The notes: generated by a model not told the origin, from the sequence alone. A stretch of 9,901 nucleotides of DNA from Burkholderiales bacterium (GCA_025935595.1 JAICUZ010000080.1:1-9901); one strand, 5' to 3'; positions 1 through 6,840 are shown, numbered from the stretch's first letter. Made by a program: numbers and translations.

Positions 1-3000
1 AGCGAGAATAGGAACGCGATCGCGCCGAGCGCCTTCTCGCCGCCGGAGAGAAGCGACAGGCGCGTCACGCGCTTGCCGGCCGGGCGCAGCTCGACCTCGA
101 TCCCCGCTTCCTCGTCCTCATCGTCCGACTCGGTGAGGCGCAGGCGACCTTCGCCGCCCGGGAACAGCGTCGTCGCCACCTCGTGGAAGTGACGCTCGAC
201 CGCCTCGAACGTCTCGGCGAATCGCGTCTCGACCGTTCTCGTCAGGTCGTCACGGAGCTGCTCCAGCTCCCGAAGGCTGTTCTCGAGATCCGCGCGCTGG
301 ACGGACAGCTCGGCGAGCCGCTCCTTCTCCGCCTCGTACTCCTCCTTCGCGAGTGGGTTCACCTGGCCGAGCTGCTCGCGGCGCCGCTCGTACCGGTCGA
401 GCTTGTCGGCGAGCTCGTCACGATCCTCGCCTTCCGCCGGCTCGGCGGCAGCCGCATCGAGCCGCCGCTGTGCCTCGTCGCGCTCGGCGTCGGTGCGCGC
501 AAGCTCGACGTCGACGGCGGAGAGCCGCTCGCCCGCGGCGGACGCAATCTGCCGCAGCTCGACCTCAGCTGCGGCGAGCCGTCGTAGCTCGGTGCCGAGC
601 TCGGTCGTGCGTGCCGCCTGCGCCTCGGCGCGGCTGCGCACAGGCGCCTCGAAGCGATCGACGTCGATGGCGAGGGCCTCCTCCAGCCGGTCGGCGTCGG
701 CGACGAGCCGCGCCAGCACGAGCTCGTTCGGCCGGCGCGCGCGTGCCGGGTCGGCTTCGGCGAGCGCACGGGCAGCGGCGCGCGCACGATCGGCGGCTTC
801 GTCAGCGGTCGTCGCTGCCGCCGCTGCGCTCGCGGACAGCTCGGTCGCGACGAGGCGAAGTGCATCGACATCGCCGCCCGGCTCGGCGGTCCTCCCGTTC
901 GCATGACGTTCAGCAGCCAGGGCGCGCGCGTCCGCAGCCGCGACCGCCCGGCGCAGGTCGGCCTCACGGGCGGCGATGCCCCGCAGGTCTTCGGCGAGGC
1001 GGCCCGTGCGCTCGGCGAGCGGCGTCTCCAGCCGAACTGCGACCGAAGCCGCGACCCGCAGCGTCTCGTCGAGCCGCTCCGCTGCGCCCACGAGCCGCTC
1101 GAGCCGGATCGGGTCGGTGCGACGGATGCTGCGCAGGTGCGCGACGGGCGCGAACGCCGCAGCCGCCGCGCGTGCACGCTCCACCGATTCTTCGACGCGC
1201 TGCGCGGCTTGCGCCGCCTGCTCGGCGAGCTGCTCGACTTCGGCACGCAATTCGCGACGCCGTGCGTCGAGCTCGAGCAGGACCGCCTCGGCGGTCTCGC
1301 CCGCGAACCAGAGCTCGCCGCGGTGCGGGTCCCAGCCGATGCCGTCCTCGGTGACTGCCGGAACGGTCGAAGCGAGCAGTTCCTCGCGCGGGACGACCGG
1401 CACGTTCGCCAGCTCGCGCGGATCCCGTCCGACGAGCACGAGCACCGAACCGAGCCCGGAAGACTGTGCCTGCAGAACGAGATCGAGCCCACGCTGCGCG
1501 TCGTCGACGATGACCGCCGACGCCCGGTGTGCGAGCGCGGCCGCGACCGAACGCTCGCGACCGGCCGAAACCTCGAGCAGCTGCAGCGCAAGCCGCTCGC
1601 CCTGCTCGGCGAGCGCACGTGCCGCCGGCGGCAAGCCTTCGCGCTCGGCCAGCGACTGCTCCAGCGCGGTGAGCCGCTCGCGCGCGAGGCCCACACGTGC
1701 GTCCAGGTCATCGCGCTCACGCACGGCCGCGCGCGCGGCAGCGTCGGTCTCGTCGGCGACGCGGCCGAGCTCGGCCGGGGACGGCCCGCGCGGTGTCCGC
1801 TGCGCGTCCCCGAGCTCCGAACGGAGCTCCGCGAGGAGGCGTTGCGACGACTCGTGCCGAACAGCGAGGCGCTGAGTCGCGCCACGCAGAGCGAGCAACG
1901 CGTCGCGGCCGCCGCCGGTGAGCAGCGACTCCGTCTCGGCCCGCCGGGCGAGCACGTCGTCGAGCTGAGCCGCGGCCACGGCCTGCGTCTGCCGCTCGAC
2001 CGCGGCGACCCGCGCCCACCGCTCCTCCGCCTCGACCTGCAGCCGCGCCCGCTCGCCGGCCGCGGACTGCGCGGCGGCAGCGGCGGCGCGCGCCGCCTGC
2101 TCGAGCTCGGCAGACGCGCTCGGGTCGTACGCCCGCGCGGTCGCAAGGTCGGAACGGACCATCGCTGCGAACGACGCGGCCGACTCGCGGCGAAGTTGGA
2201 TGCGCTCGCCGCCGCTGCGCAACCGGTACAGCGCGGCAGTCGCCTGCTCCCGCGCTCCGGCGGAATCCGTGAGCTCTTCTTCGGCGTGCTCGCGCTCGGC
2301 GACGAGCGCCGCGATCTTCTCGTCGAGCGCGCGCCGCTCCTCTGCCGTCGCCGCGCGGCGCCGTTCCGCCTCCGCGCGCCGCTCGGCGAGGCGCGCAAGA
2401 TCGAGCGTCGCGATCGCCGCCTGCAATCGCCCGATCTCGACCCGGAGCTTCTCGGCGCGCTCGGCGGCAGTCGCCTGCAGCGCCAGCGGGCGAAGCCGCT
2501 TCTTGACCTCGTCCTCGAGATCGCGCGCGCGATCGACCTGGACGGCGACGCGCGCGAGCTTGAGCTCCGCACGGTGACGACGGCGCTTGAAGCGCCCGAG
2601 CCCGGCCGCCTCTTCGATCAGCTCGCGCCGTTCTGCGGGCTTCGAGTTGAGGACGGTCTCGACGCGGCCCTGCGAGATGACCGAGCGCAGCCCGCCGCCG
2701 AGGCCGACGTCGGACAGGAGCTCGACCAGGTCGATTCGGCGTACCGCCGCCTTGTTCACGAGGTACTGGCCCTCGCCGCCGCGGTGCAGACGGCGCGCGA
2801 CCGAGACCTCGCTGAAGGGGAGGTCGGGCCATGCCCCGTCGGAGTTGTCGAAGAGCAGGTCGACCTCGGCGAAGTCGACCTGCGAGCGCCCGGTCGTCGA
2901 GCCGACGAACAGGACGTCGTCGGGCTTCTCGGCGCGCAGCTCGCCCGGGCTCATCGAGCCGGTCGCCCAGAGGATCGAATCCGACACGTTCGACTTCCCG

Positions 3001-3104
3001 GAGCCGTTCGGGCCCACGACGACGGAGACCCCGGGCTCCAGCTGGATCTCGACGGGGTCGACGAACGACTTGAAGCCGCGCAGCTTGATCGCCCTCAGGT
3101 GCAC
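1..3104 (-). CDS. smc: Chromosome segregation ATPase SMC, 3' end cut off by window edge
   Basis: SMC is the DNA-entrapping ATPase that, with ScpA and ScpB, organises and separates chromosomes. The minus frame is open from GTG at 3104 to the left edge, giving 1034 residues. It begins MHLRAIKLRGFKSF and has Walker A GPNGSGKSN (31-39), then the N-terminal head block with ISQGRVETVLNSKP and EEAAGLGRFKRRR. A long Ala/Glu/Arg-rich coiled coil follows to about 500, a hinge at about 509-600, a second coiled coil, and the C-loop LLSGGEKALGAIAF at the window edge. Walker B and D-loop, roughly the last 120 residues, lie outside. An in-frame TAG at 3117-3119 makes GTG 3104 the only good start. There is no Shine-Dalgarno, but TAGCCT lies 9 nt upstream, so translation may be leaderless. 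The hinge is unusually short (see findings). The methyltransferase gene ends 43 bp upstream on the same strand. Confidence 0.96.
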   Translation of the reverse strand, partial: MHLRAIKLRGFKSFVDPVEIQLEPGVSVVVGPNGSGKSNVSDSILWATGSMSPGELRAEKPDDVLFVGSTTGRSQVDFAEVDLLFDNSDGAWPDLPFSEVSVARRLHRGGEGQYLVNKAAVRRIDLVELLSDVGLGGGLRSVISQGRVETVLNSKPAERRELIEEAAGLGRFKRRRHRAELKLARVAVQVDRARDLEDEVKKRLRPLALQATAAERAEKLRVEIGRLQAAIATLDLARLAERRAEAERRRAATAEERRALDEKIAALVAEREHAEEELTDSAGAREQATAALYRLRSGGERIQLRRESAASFAAMVRSDLATARAYDPSASAELEQAARAAAAAAQSAAGERARLQVEAEERWARVAAVERQTQAVAAAQLDDVLARRAETESLLTGGGRDALLALRGATQRLAVRHESSQRLLAELRSELGDAQRTPRGPSPAELGRVADETDAAARAAVRERDDLDARVGLARERLTALEQSLAEREGLPPAARALAEQGERLALQLLEVSAGRERSVAAALAHRASAVIVDDAQRGLDLVLQAQSSGLGSVLVLVGRDPRELANVPVVPREELLASTVPAVTEDGIGWDPHRGELWFAGETAEAVLLELDARRRELRAEVEQLAEQAAQAAQRVEESVERARAAAAAFAPVAHLRSIRRTDPIRLERLVGAAERLDETLRVAASVAVRLETPLAERTGRLAEDLRGIAAREADLRRAVAAADARALAAERHANGRTAEPGGDVDALRLVATELSASAAAAATTADEAADRARAAARALAEADPARARRPNELVLARLVADADRLEEALAIDVDRFEAPVRSRAEAQAARTTELGTELRRLAAAEVELRQIASAAGERLSAVDVELARTDAERDEAQRRLDAAAAEPAEGEDRDELADKLDRYERRREQLGQVNPLAKEEYEAEKERLAELSVQRADLENSLRELEQLRDDLTRTVETRFAETFEAVERHFHEVATTLFPGGEGRLRLTESDDEDEEAGIEVELRPAGKRVTRLSLLSGGEKALGAIAFLFS

Positions 3105-3113
3105 GCGGTGAGG

Positions 3114-3119
3114 AGGCTA
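3114..3119 (-). promoter_or_regulatory. Possible -10 box (TAGCCT) for smc
   Basis: TAGCCT fits the TANNNT -10 consensus of high-GC actinobacteria and is followed by 9 nt and then the smc GTG. Transcription would begin at or within a few bases of the start codon, which would explain the missing Shine-Dalgarno. No clear -35 is seen. The TAG is also the in-frame stop that bounds the smc frame. The call rests on position and consensus only. Confidence 0.35.
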
Positions 3120-3123
3120 GCGA

Positions 3124-3139
3124 GCGGCGCGGACGCCGC
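3124..3139 (-). other. GC-rich hairpin between the methyltransferase gene and smc
   Basis: GCGGCG and CGCCGC form a perfect 6-bp stem around a 4-nt loop in the 43-bp gap after the methyltransferase stop. There is no T-tract, so it is not a classical intrinsic terminator. It could attenuate read-through into smc or protect the 3' end of the upstream mRNA. At this base composition a short GC stem may also arise by chance. Confidence 0.3.
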
Positions 3140-3147
3140 CCGCCGCG

Positions 3148-3987
3148 TCAATTCGTGCCGACCCCGACCAGCAGCTCGGACGGGCCGCGGAACCCCTCCG
3201 CGGTCTCGAACTCGCCGAGCGCCGTCTCGATCTCGCGCCAGGTGTCCTGGCGGTCTTGCTCCGACAGACCCGCCAGCATCTGGTGCAGCGCGCCGAACGA
3301 CTCGCGCTCGAGTTGCGTGCACAGAGCTGCCGAGGCGAGCTCGAGCGGCGCCTCGACCCGGTGCACCTCCACGTCCCGAAAGCCGGCAGCGTCGAGCTGC
3401 TCACCGAGCGTCGCCGACGAGAACGGCCCCGGGAGCCCCGGCGCGGGCGGCGGCAGCTCGGCCCGCCGGCGGATGATCCCGATCGGCACGGAGAAGAACC
3501 CGTTTCGGTCCGGCTCCGCGAACACGATCGCGGCGTACTTGCCGCCGTCCCGCAAGGCCCGTCGCGCCTGTGCGAGTGCGCGTTGCTTGTCCGGCATGTA
3601 CATCAGCCCGAGGCGCGAGATCGCGGCGTCGAACGTACCGGGATCGACGTCGAGATCCTCCCCGTCGACGACACGCGTCGCGATCGTCGAGACACCTGCC
3701 GTGCGTGCCGCATCCGCGGCCTGCTCGAGGATGTTCGACGAGATGTCCGTCGCAAGCACGGTGGCGCCGCGACGGCCGGCTGCGATCGATTGCCCGCCCG
3801 AGCCGGCGGCGATGTCGATCACGCGTGTGTCCGGGCCTACCTCGGCGAGGTCGAGCATCAGCTCGGTCGCGGGACCGAGCCAGCGGTCGAACACCGGGTC
3901 CCAGCGGTGCCACGCTTGCGCTGCGTCCTGCCACTGCGCCCGCGTCGTCTCCTTGTAGGCAGCAGCATCGAACGACACGGTTGCCAC
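3148..3987 (-). CDS. Class I SAM-dependent methyltransferase (UbiE-like)
   Basis: The 279-residue product is a probable small-molecule methyltransferase using S-adenosylmethionine. The Rossmann motif I is VIDIAAGSGGQS (56-67). An acidic residue ends strand 2 in ATDIS (D81), GEDLD at about 109-113 would contact the adenine, and FDAAISRLGLMYMPD (119-133) is the motif II and post-II region. The C-terminal part (about 175-279) is probably the substrate cap and does not tell the substrate. Start GTG 3987 is preceded by GAGGAGGT at ideal spacing, and that signal lies inside the last codons of the DUF1059 gene. The DUF1059 TAG (3989-3991) is one base from this GTG, so translation is probably coupled. 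The open frame continues upstream to 4824 without a real gene there. Substrate unknown; family call firm. Confidence 0.9.
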   Translation of the reverse strand: MATVSFDAAAYKETTRAQWQDAAQAWHRWDPVFDRWLGPATELMLDLAEVGPDTRVIDIAAGSGGQSIAAGRRGATVLATDISSNILEQAADAARTAGVSTIATRVVDGEDLDVDPGTFDAAISRLGLMYMPDKQRALAQARRALRDGGKYAAIVFAEPDRNGFFSVPIGIIRRRAELPPPAPGLPGPFSSATLGEQLDAAGFRDVEVHRVEAPLELASAALCTQLERESFGALHQMLAGLSEQDRQDTWREIETALGEFETAEGFRGPSELLVGVGTN

Positions 3988-3988
3988 G

Positions 3989-4147
3989 CTACACCTCCTC
4001 GATCCAACCGCGAAGGTCGTCGTCCGAGACCTTCGCGAAGAGATCTGGATGATCGGTGCGCATGTGCTCCCGTGCGCCGCCGACGACCTCGTCGTCCGTT
4101 GCGCCGCGGATGACCGCGCCGCACTCGCAGGTGATCTGCTTGGCCAT
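3989..4147 (-). CDS. Small metal-binding-type protein, DUF1059 family
   Basis: This 52-residue gene starts MAKQITCECGAVIRG and ends DLRGWIEEV, with the family layout of an N-terminal CxC (C7, C9) and a later HMRTDH helix (H28, H33). DUF1059 members are annotated as predicted small metal-binding proteins. The two Cys and two His could form a zinc-finger-like site, which is inference. ATG 4147 has a good Shine-Dalgarno, GGGAGG, 5 nt upstream. The gene overlaps the ribosome-binding site of the methyltransferase gene and stops 1 nt before its GTG, so the two form a tight operon. A divergent SARP-like regulator gene starts 82 bp away, with an operator-like repeat array in the gap. Function of the family is unknown; the protein may assist or regulate the methyltransferase. 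Confidence 0.87.
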   Translation of the reverse strand: MAKQITCECGAVIRGATDDEVVGGAREHMRTDHPDLFAKVSDDDLRGWIEEV

Positions 4148-4175
4148 TTCGTCCTCCCTTCGTCGACTCGCAGTG

Positions 4176-4181
4176 GTTGTA
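4176..4181 (-). promoter_or_regulatory. Predicted -10 box (TACAAC) of the DUF1059-methyltransferase operon
   Basis: TACAAC matches TANAAT at five of six positions. It lies 28 nt upstream of the DUF1059 ATG and leaves room for a leader of about 20 nt holding the GGGAGG ribosome-binding site. There is no -35 hexamer. Instead, a CCAAC repeat ends 8 bp upstream, the spacing described for SARP-activated promoters. Confidence 0.45.
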
Positions 4182-4189
4182 CGGCCCCA

Positions 4190-4218
4190 GGGTTGGGTCT
4201 ATGTTGGCGCCGAGTTGG
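4190..4218. promoter_or_regulatory. Candidate SARP operator: three GTTGG direct repeats at 11-bp spacing
   Basis: GTTGG occurs at 4192-4196, 4203-4207 and 4214-4218, exactly 11 bp apart, so all lie on one face of the helix. On the minus strand they read as heptamers CCAACTC, CCAACAT and CCAACCC, and the last ends 8 bp before TACAAC (4176-4181). Actinobacterial SARPs such as ActII-ORF4 and DnrI bind heptameric direct repeats with 11-bp periodicity, with one repeat 8 bp from the -10. A SARP-like gene starts right next to the array. The match in geometry is seen; binding by this regulator is inferred. Confidence 0.6.
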
Positions 4219-4229
4219 CCGGGGCGAAA

Positions 4230-4922
4230 GTGCAGCTCTGCGGGCGGTTCGTGGTCGAGCTCCGCGGGCGTCGTGTCGAGGGCGACCTGCCGGGCCGGCA
4301 GGGCCGGCTGCTCGTCGCCTACCTGGTCGCGAACCGAGACCGCACCGCCACCCGCGAGGAGGTGCTCGAGGCGCTGTGGCCGGACGGCCGCGACGGCGGT
4401 CTCGCGCCGCTTCTCTCCAAGGTCCGCCGCGTGCTGCCGCTGGACGGCCTGCGTCCGGACGTGCCGGAGCTCTGGGTCGACGTCGAGGCGGCGACCGCCG
4501 CGGTGCACCGCGCCGAGTCTGCCCTCGCCCTCGGGCACCCCCACGAGGCCTGGGGGCCTTCACAGGTCGCGATGTTCGTCGCGGGACGCCCGTTCCTCGC
4601 AGGCGAGGACGCGCCGTGGATCGACGAGGAGCGCCGCTCCCTCTCGGCGCTGCACGTGCGCGCCGTCGAGGCGTATGCGGCGGCGACGATCGGCGTCGGG
4701 GGAACCGAGCTTGCCGCTGCCGTGCGCGCGGCACGACGCCTCGTCGAGCTCGAGCCGTATCGCGAGACCGGCTACCGAATCCTGATGGACGCGCTCGATC
4801 GCGAGGGAAACACTGCCGAGGCACTGCGCGTCTTCGACTCGCTGCGCTGCCGGCTGCGCGACGATCTGGGTATCACACCGTCCCAGGCGACGCAGGATCT
4901 CCATCGCCGCCTGCTCCGTTGA
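4230..4922 (+). CDS. SARP-like transcriptional regulator (winged helix plus BTAD)
   Basis: The product of about 230 residues has the two-domain layout of Streptomyces antibiotic regulatory proteins. An OmpR-type winged helix (about 1-75, with LPGRQGRLLVAYLVANR, the ALWP motif and LLSKVRRVL) is followed by an all-helical BTAD domain (about 80-230, ending LRDDLGITPSQATQDLHRRL). There is no NB-ARC or TPR extension, so it is a small SARP, usually an activator. The start is uncertain. GTG 4230 has GGGG 5 nt upstream and places MQLCGRFVVEL at the domain edge; TTG 4215 would add five residues. The frame is open back to 4056, but that part runs antisense to the DUF1059 gene. The 3' end overlaps rnc by 50 bp, tail to tail. 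The repeat array in front suggests that it controls the divergent operon and perhaps itself. Confidence 0.85.
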   Translation: MQLCGRFVVELRGRRVEGDLPGRQGRLLVAYLVANRDRTATREEVLEALWPDGRDGGLAPLLSKVRRVLPLDGLRPDVPELWVDVEAATAAVHRAESALALGHPHEAWGPSQVAMFVAGRPFLAGEDAPWIDEERRSLSALHVRAVEAYAAATIGVGGTELAAAVRAARRLVELEPYRETGYRILMDALDREGNTAEALRVFDSLRCRLRDDLGITPSQATQDLHRRLLR

Positions 4923-5613
4923 CGGCGACGAGCGCCTCACGCGCCGCCTGCTGCTCCGCGTCCTTCTTCGACCGCCCGACGCCGGTGCCGGCGACCTCCT
5001 CGCCGATCATCGCCGCCGCCGTGAACGAGCGGTCGTGCGGCGGCCCGTCGACGTGCAGCGTCGTATACGAGACGGTGCGCCCCGTGCGCGCAAGCTGCTC
5101 CTGTAGCTCCGTCTTGTGGTCGACGTGCGAGGTGAGCGCGTACTCGATCCGGGGCGCGAACGCCTCGACGATCGCGCCTTCGGTCGCCTCGAAGCCGTGC
5201 TCGAGATAGACCGCCGCGATCGCCGCCTCGAGCAGCGCAGCGAGCACGTTGCGGTTGCGCGCGAGCCGCTCGACCTCCTCCGGCGGTCCCGTCGCTTCGG
5301 CGCGCAGCCGTTCGCCGAGCCCGAGCTCTCGGGCGACGACGGCACAACTGGCGCGCGAGACGACATGCGAGCGCACCTTCGCCATCCGTCCCTCGCTGAA
5401 GCCGGGGAACGAGTCGAAGAGCGTGCGCGCGACGGACAGCTCGAGCACGGAGTCGCCGAGGAACTCGAGCCGCTCGTAGGACGCCGTGCGCTCGGCGGCC
5501 CACGACGAGTGGGTGAAGACCGCTCCCGCCCGTTCGGGCGGGAGCGAGTCGATCAGCTCCCTGAGAGTTCTCGCCCTACTGGTGGGACGTGACGTAGTCG
5601 ACGGCCTGCCCAA
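4873..5613 (-). CDS. rnc: Ribonuclease III
   Basis: RNase III cuts double-stranded RNA in rRNA and mRNA processing. The 246 residues are of normal length. The catalytic domain carries the signature ERLEFLGDSVL (47-57), with E50 and D54 matching E. coli E41 and D45, then FSEGRMAKVRS (72-82) and NVLAALLEAAIAAVYLE (122-138). E129 matches E. coli E117, but the conserved Asp three residues earlier (E. coli D114) is A126. A dsRNA-binding domain follows, from DHKTELQEQL (165-174) to KKDAEQQAAREAL (217-229). The start is taken as TTG 5613, the only usable start before the conserved region; it overlaps acpP by 38 bp and has a poor Shine-Dalgarno, suggesting coupling. The codons for residues 23-31 form a perfect 12-bp hairpin. 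The 3' end overlaps the SARP gene by 50 bp. Confidence 0.95.
   Translation of the reverse strand: MGRPSTTSRPTSRARTLRELIDSLPPERAGAVFTHSSWAAERTASYERLEFLGDSVLELSVARTLFDSFPGFSEGRMAKVRSHVVSRASCAVVARELGLGERLRAEATGPPEEVERLARNRNVLAALLEAAIAAVYLEHGFEATEGAIVEAFAPRIEYALTSHVDHKTELQEQLARTGRTVSYTTLHVDGPPHDRSFTAAAMIGEEVAGTGVGRSKKDAEQQAAREALVAVNGAGGDGDPASPGTV
5521..5546 (-). other. Perfect 12-bp stem-loop inside the rnc coding sequence
   Basis: CGCTCCCGCCCG pairs with CGGGCGGGAGCG around a 2-nt loop (AA in the mRNA), or 11 bp with a GAAC tetraloop. It lies 67-92 nt downstream of the rnc start, within codons 23-31. A long, nearly pure G-C stem early in the message of the enzyme that cuts double-stranded RNA suggests a self-cleavage or translation control site. 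RNase III autoregulation is established in E. coli and in Streptomyces (AbsB). Function here is inferred. Confidence 0.6.
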
Positions 5614-5821
5614 CGGTCGTGATCTTCTGAGCGTCCTCGTCCGAGATCTTGATCCCGAACTGGTCCTCGAGCTCCATGATCAGCTCGACGAGGTCGAGCG
5701 AGTCGGCGTCGAGGTCGTCCTGGAACGACGCTTCCTCGGTGATCTGATCGTCTTCGACTCCGAGCTGCTCGGTCAGGACTTCCTTGACCCGCTCGTAGAC
5801 CTCTTCACGCGACGCTGCCAT
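5576..5821 (-). CDS. acpP: Acyl carrier protein
   Basis: ACP carries growing acyl chains on a phosphopantetheine arm through type II fatty acid synthesis and hands acyl groups to PlsX. The 81-residue, acidic product has the attachment motif DADSLDLVELIMELED, with the modified serine at S41, and the helical repeats expected for the family. ATG 5821 has a good ribosome-binding site, GAGGTG, 3 nt upstream. The 47-bp gap to plsX is less GC-rich than its surroundings and contains a short T-run. It may hold an internal promoter, but I could not define one. The last 38 bp overlap the start of rnc, so acpP translation probably feeds rnc. Confidence 0.98.
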   Translation of the reverse strand: MAASREEVYERVKEVLTEQLGVEDDQITEEASFQDDLDADSLDLVELIMELEDQFGIKISDEDAQKITTVGQAVDYVTSHQ

Positions 5822-5868
5822 GTCACCTCAATTGTCTGGGGTTTCGGGGGTGGCTAAAAACCGGGCGA

Positions 5869-6840
5869 TCATACACCGACACGTTCCGGGAGCCGCTCCG
5901 CGAGCCTTTCGACGACCCGGTGCTCGGCTCCTCGCGCCGCGAGCCGAATCGCGTTCGCGACCGCCGTGCGGCCGCTCGATCCGTGGGCGATCACCGCCAG
6001 GCCGCGCAGCCCGAGCAGGTACGCGCCGCCGTACGTATCGGGATCGAGCCGCGTGCGCAGGCGCCGCGCCGCCGGCCGGATCAGCGCGCCGCCGATCTTC
6101 CCGGTCGCGGTGGCGGTGATCTCTTCCCGGAGGGCGTCGAGCAGCTCCTTGATCGTCCCTTCGAGCAGCTTCAGCGCGACGTTGCCGGTGAACCCGTCGG
6201 TGACGACGACGTCGGCGGCGCCGCGCAGCAGGTCGCGGCTCTCCGCGTTCCCCTGGAAGTTCAGGGTGCCGTCGTCGCGGAGCAACTGGTGCGCCTCGAG
6301 CGTCAGCTGGTTTCCTTTCTCGGCTTCCTCGCCGATCGAGAGCAAGCGCACTTCGGGATTCGCCACGCCGAGAATCTCCTCGCAGAAGACGGCGCCCATG
6401 TGGGCGAACTGGAGCAGGTGGTCGGGGCGTGCATCGGCGTTCGCGCCGGCGTCGAGAAGCACGCTCGGCCCTTGCCGTGCCGGGATCGGCACGGCGATCG
6501 CGGGTCGCATCACACCCGGCAGCCGGCGGAGGTGGAGCAGGCCGGCGGCGAGCATCGCGCCCGTGTTGCCGGCCGACACGACCGCGTCGGCGTCCCGTTG
6601 CGCGACTCCGCGTACCGCGGCGACGAGGCTCGAATCCGGCTTGGCACGCACCGCTTCAGCCGGCTTGTCGGCCATCTCGATCACCTCGGTCGTCTCGACG
6701 AGCGGCAGTCCCTGCGTGTCGAGGCCGGCGGGGCCGTAGAGCACGACGTCCGTCCCGGTCGCGGCGGCGTCGAGCGCGCCGAGGATCACCTCGCCGGGCG
6801 CGTTGTCTCCACCGAGCGCGTCGACCGCGACGCGGGTCAT
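5869..6840 (-). CDS. plsX: Phosphate acyltransferase PlsX
   Basis: PlsX makes acyl-phosphate from acyl-ACP, the donor that PlsY uses to start phospholipid synthesis; it is a peripheral membrane enzyme. The 323 residues are the usual length. Family motifs appear in order: VAVDALGGDNAP near the N terminus, SAGNTGAM, SVLLDAGANADARP, LLSIGEEAEKGN, VVVTDGFTGNVALKLLEG and YGGAYLLGLRGLAVIAHGSS. The chosen ATG 6840 gives the standard MTRVAVDALGG start; the open frame back to 7197 overlaps rpmF and is rejected. No Shine-Dalgarno is visible in the 10-nt gap after the rpmF stop, so translation is probably coupled to rpmF. The gene feeds directly into acpP, whose product is its substrate carrier. Confidence 0.97.
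   Translation of the reverse strand: MTRVAVDALGGDNAPGEVILGALDAAATGTDVVLYGPAGLDTQGLPLVETTEVIEMADKPAEAVRAKPDSSLVAAVRGVAQRDADAVVSAGNTGAMLAAGLLHLRRLPGVMRPAIAVPIPARQGPSVLLDAGANADARPDHLLQFAHMGAVFCEEILGVANPEVRLLSIGEEAEKGNQLTLEAHQLLRDDGTLNFQGNAESRDLLRGAADVVVTDGFTGNVALKLLEGTIKELLDALREEITATATGKIGGALIRPAARRLRTRLDPDTYGGAYLLGLRGLAVIAHGSSGRTAVANAIRLAARGAEHRVVERLAERLPERVGV

Noticed and set aside
359..2572. A 737-codon minus-strand frame
   Set aside because: It is out of frame with smc, Ser/Arg-rich and motif-free, while the smc frame covers the same DNA with clear motifs.
903..3476. An 857-codon open frame on the plus strand
   Set aside because: It lies antisense to smc, has Arg-rich low-complexity sequence with no family motif, and runs past the smc start into the methyltransferase gene. 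Long antisense frames are expected at 70% G+C.
4201..4785. Plus-strand frame starting at an ATG just before the SARP gene (in-track start near 4177)
   Set aside because: It is in a different frame from the winged helix and BTAD motifs and gives Ser/Arg-rich sequence with no domain.
3988..4824. N-terminal extension of the methyltransferase to 558 residues
   Set aside because: The extra part is Arg/Pro-rich, overlaps the DUF1059 gene out of frame and the SARP gene antisense. GTG 3987 has a strong ribosome-binding site.
5822..5868. Possible internal promoter before acpP (TTTTTA and GACAAT, 18 nt apart)
   Set aside because: A start from this box would fall at or after the acpP ribosome-binding site, and GACAAT lacks the leading TA; too weak to list.
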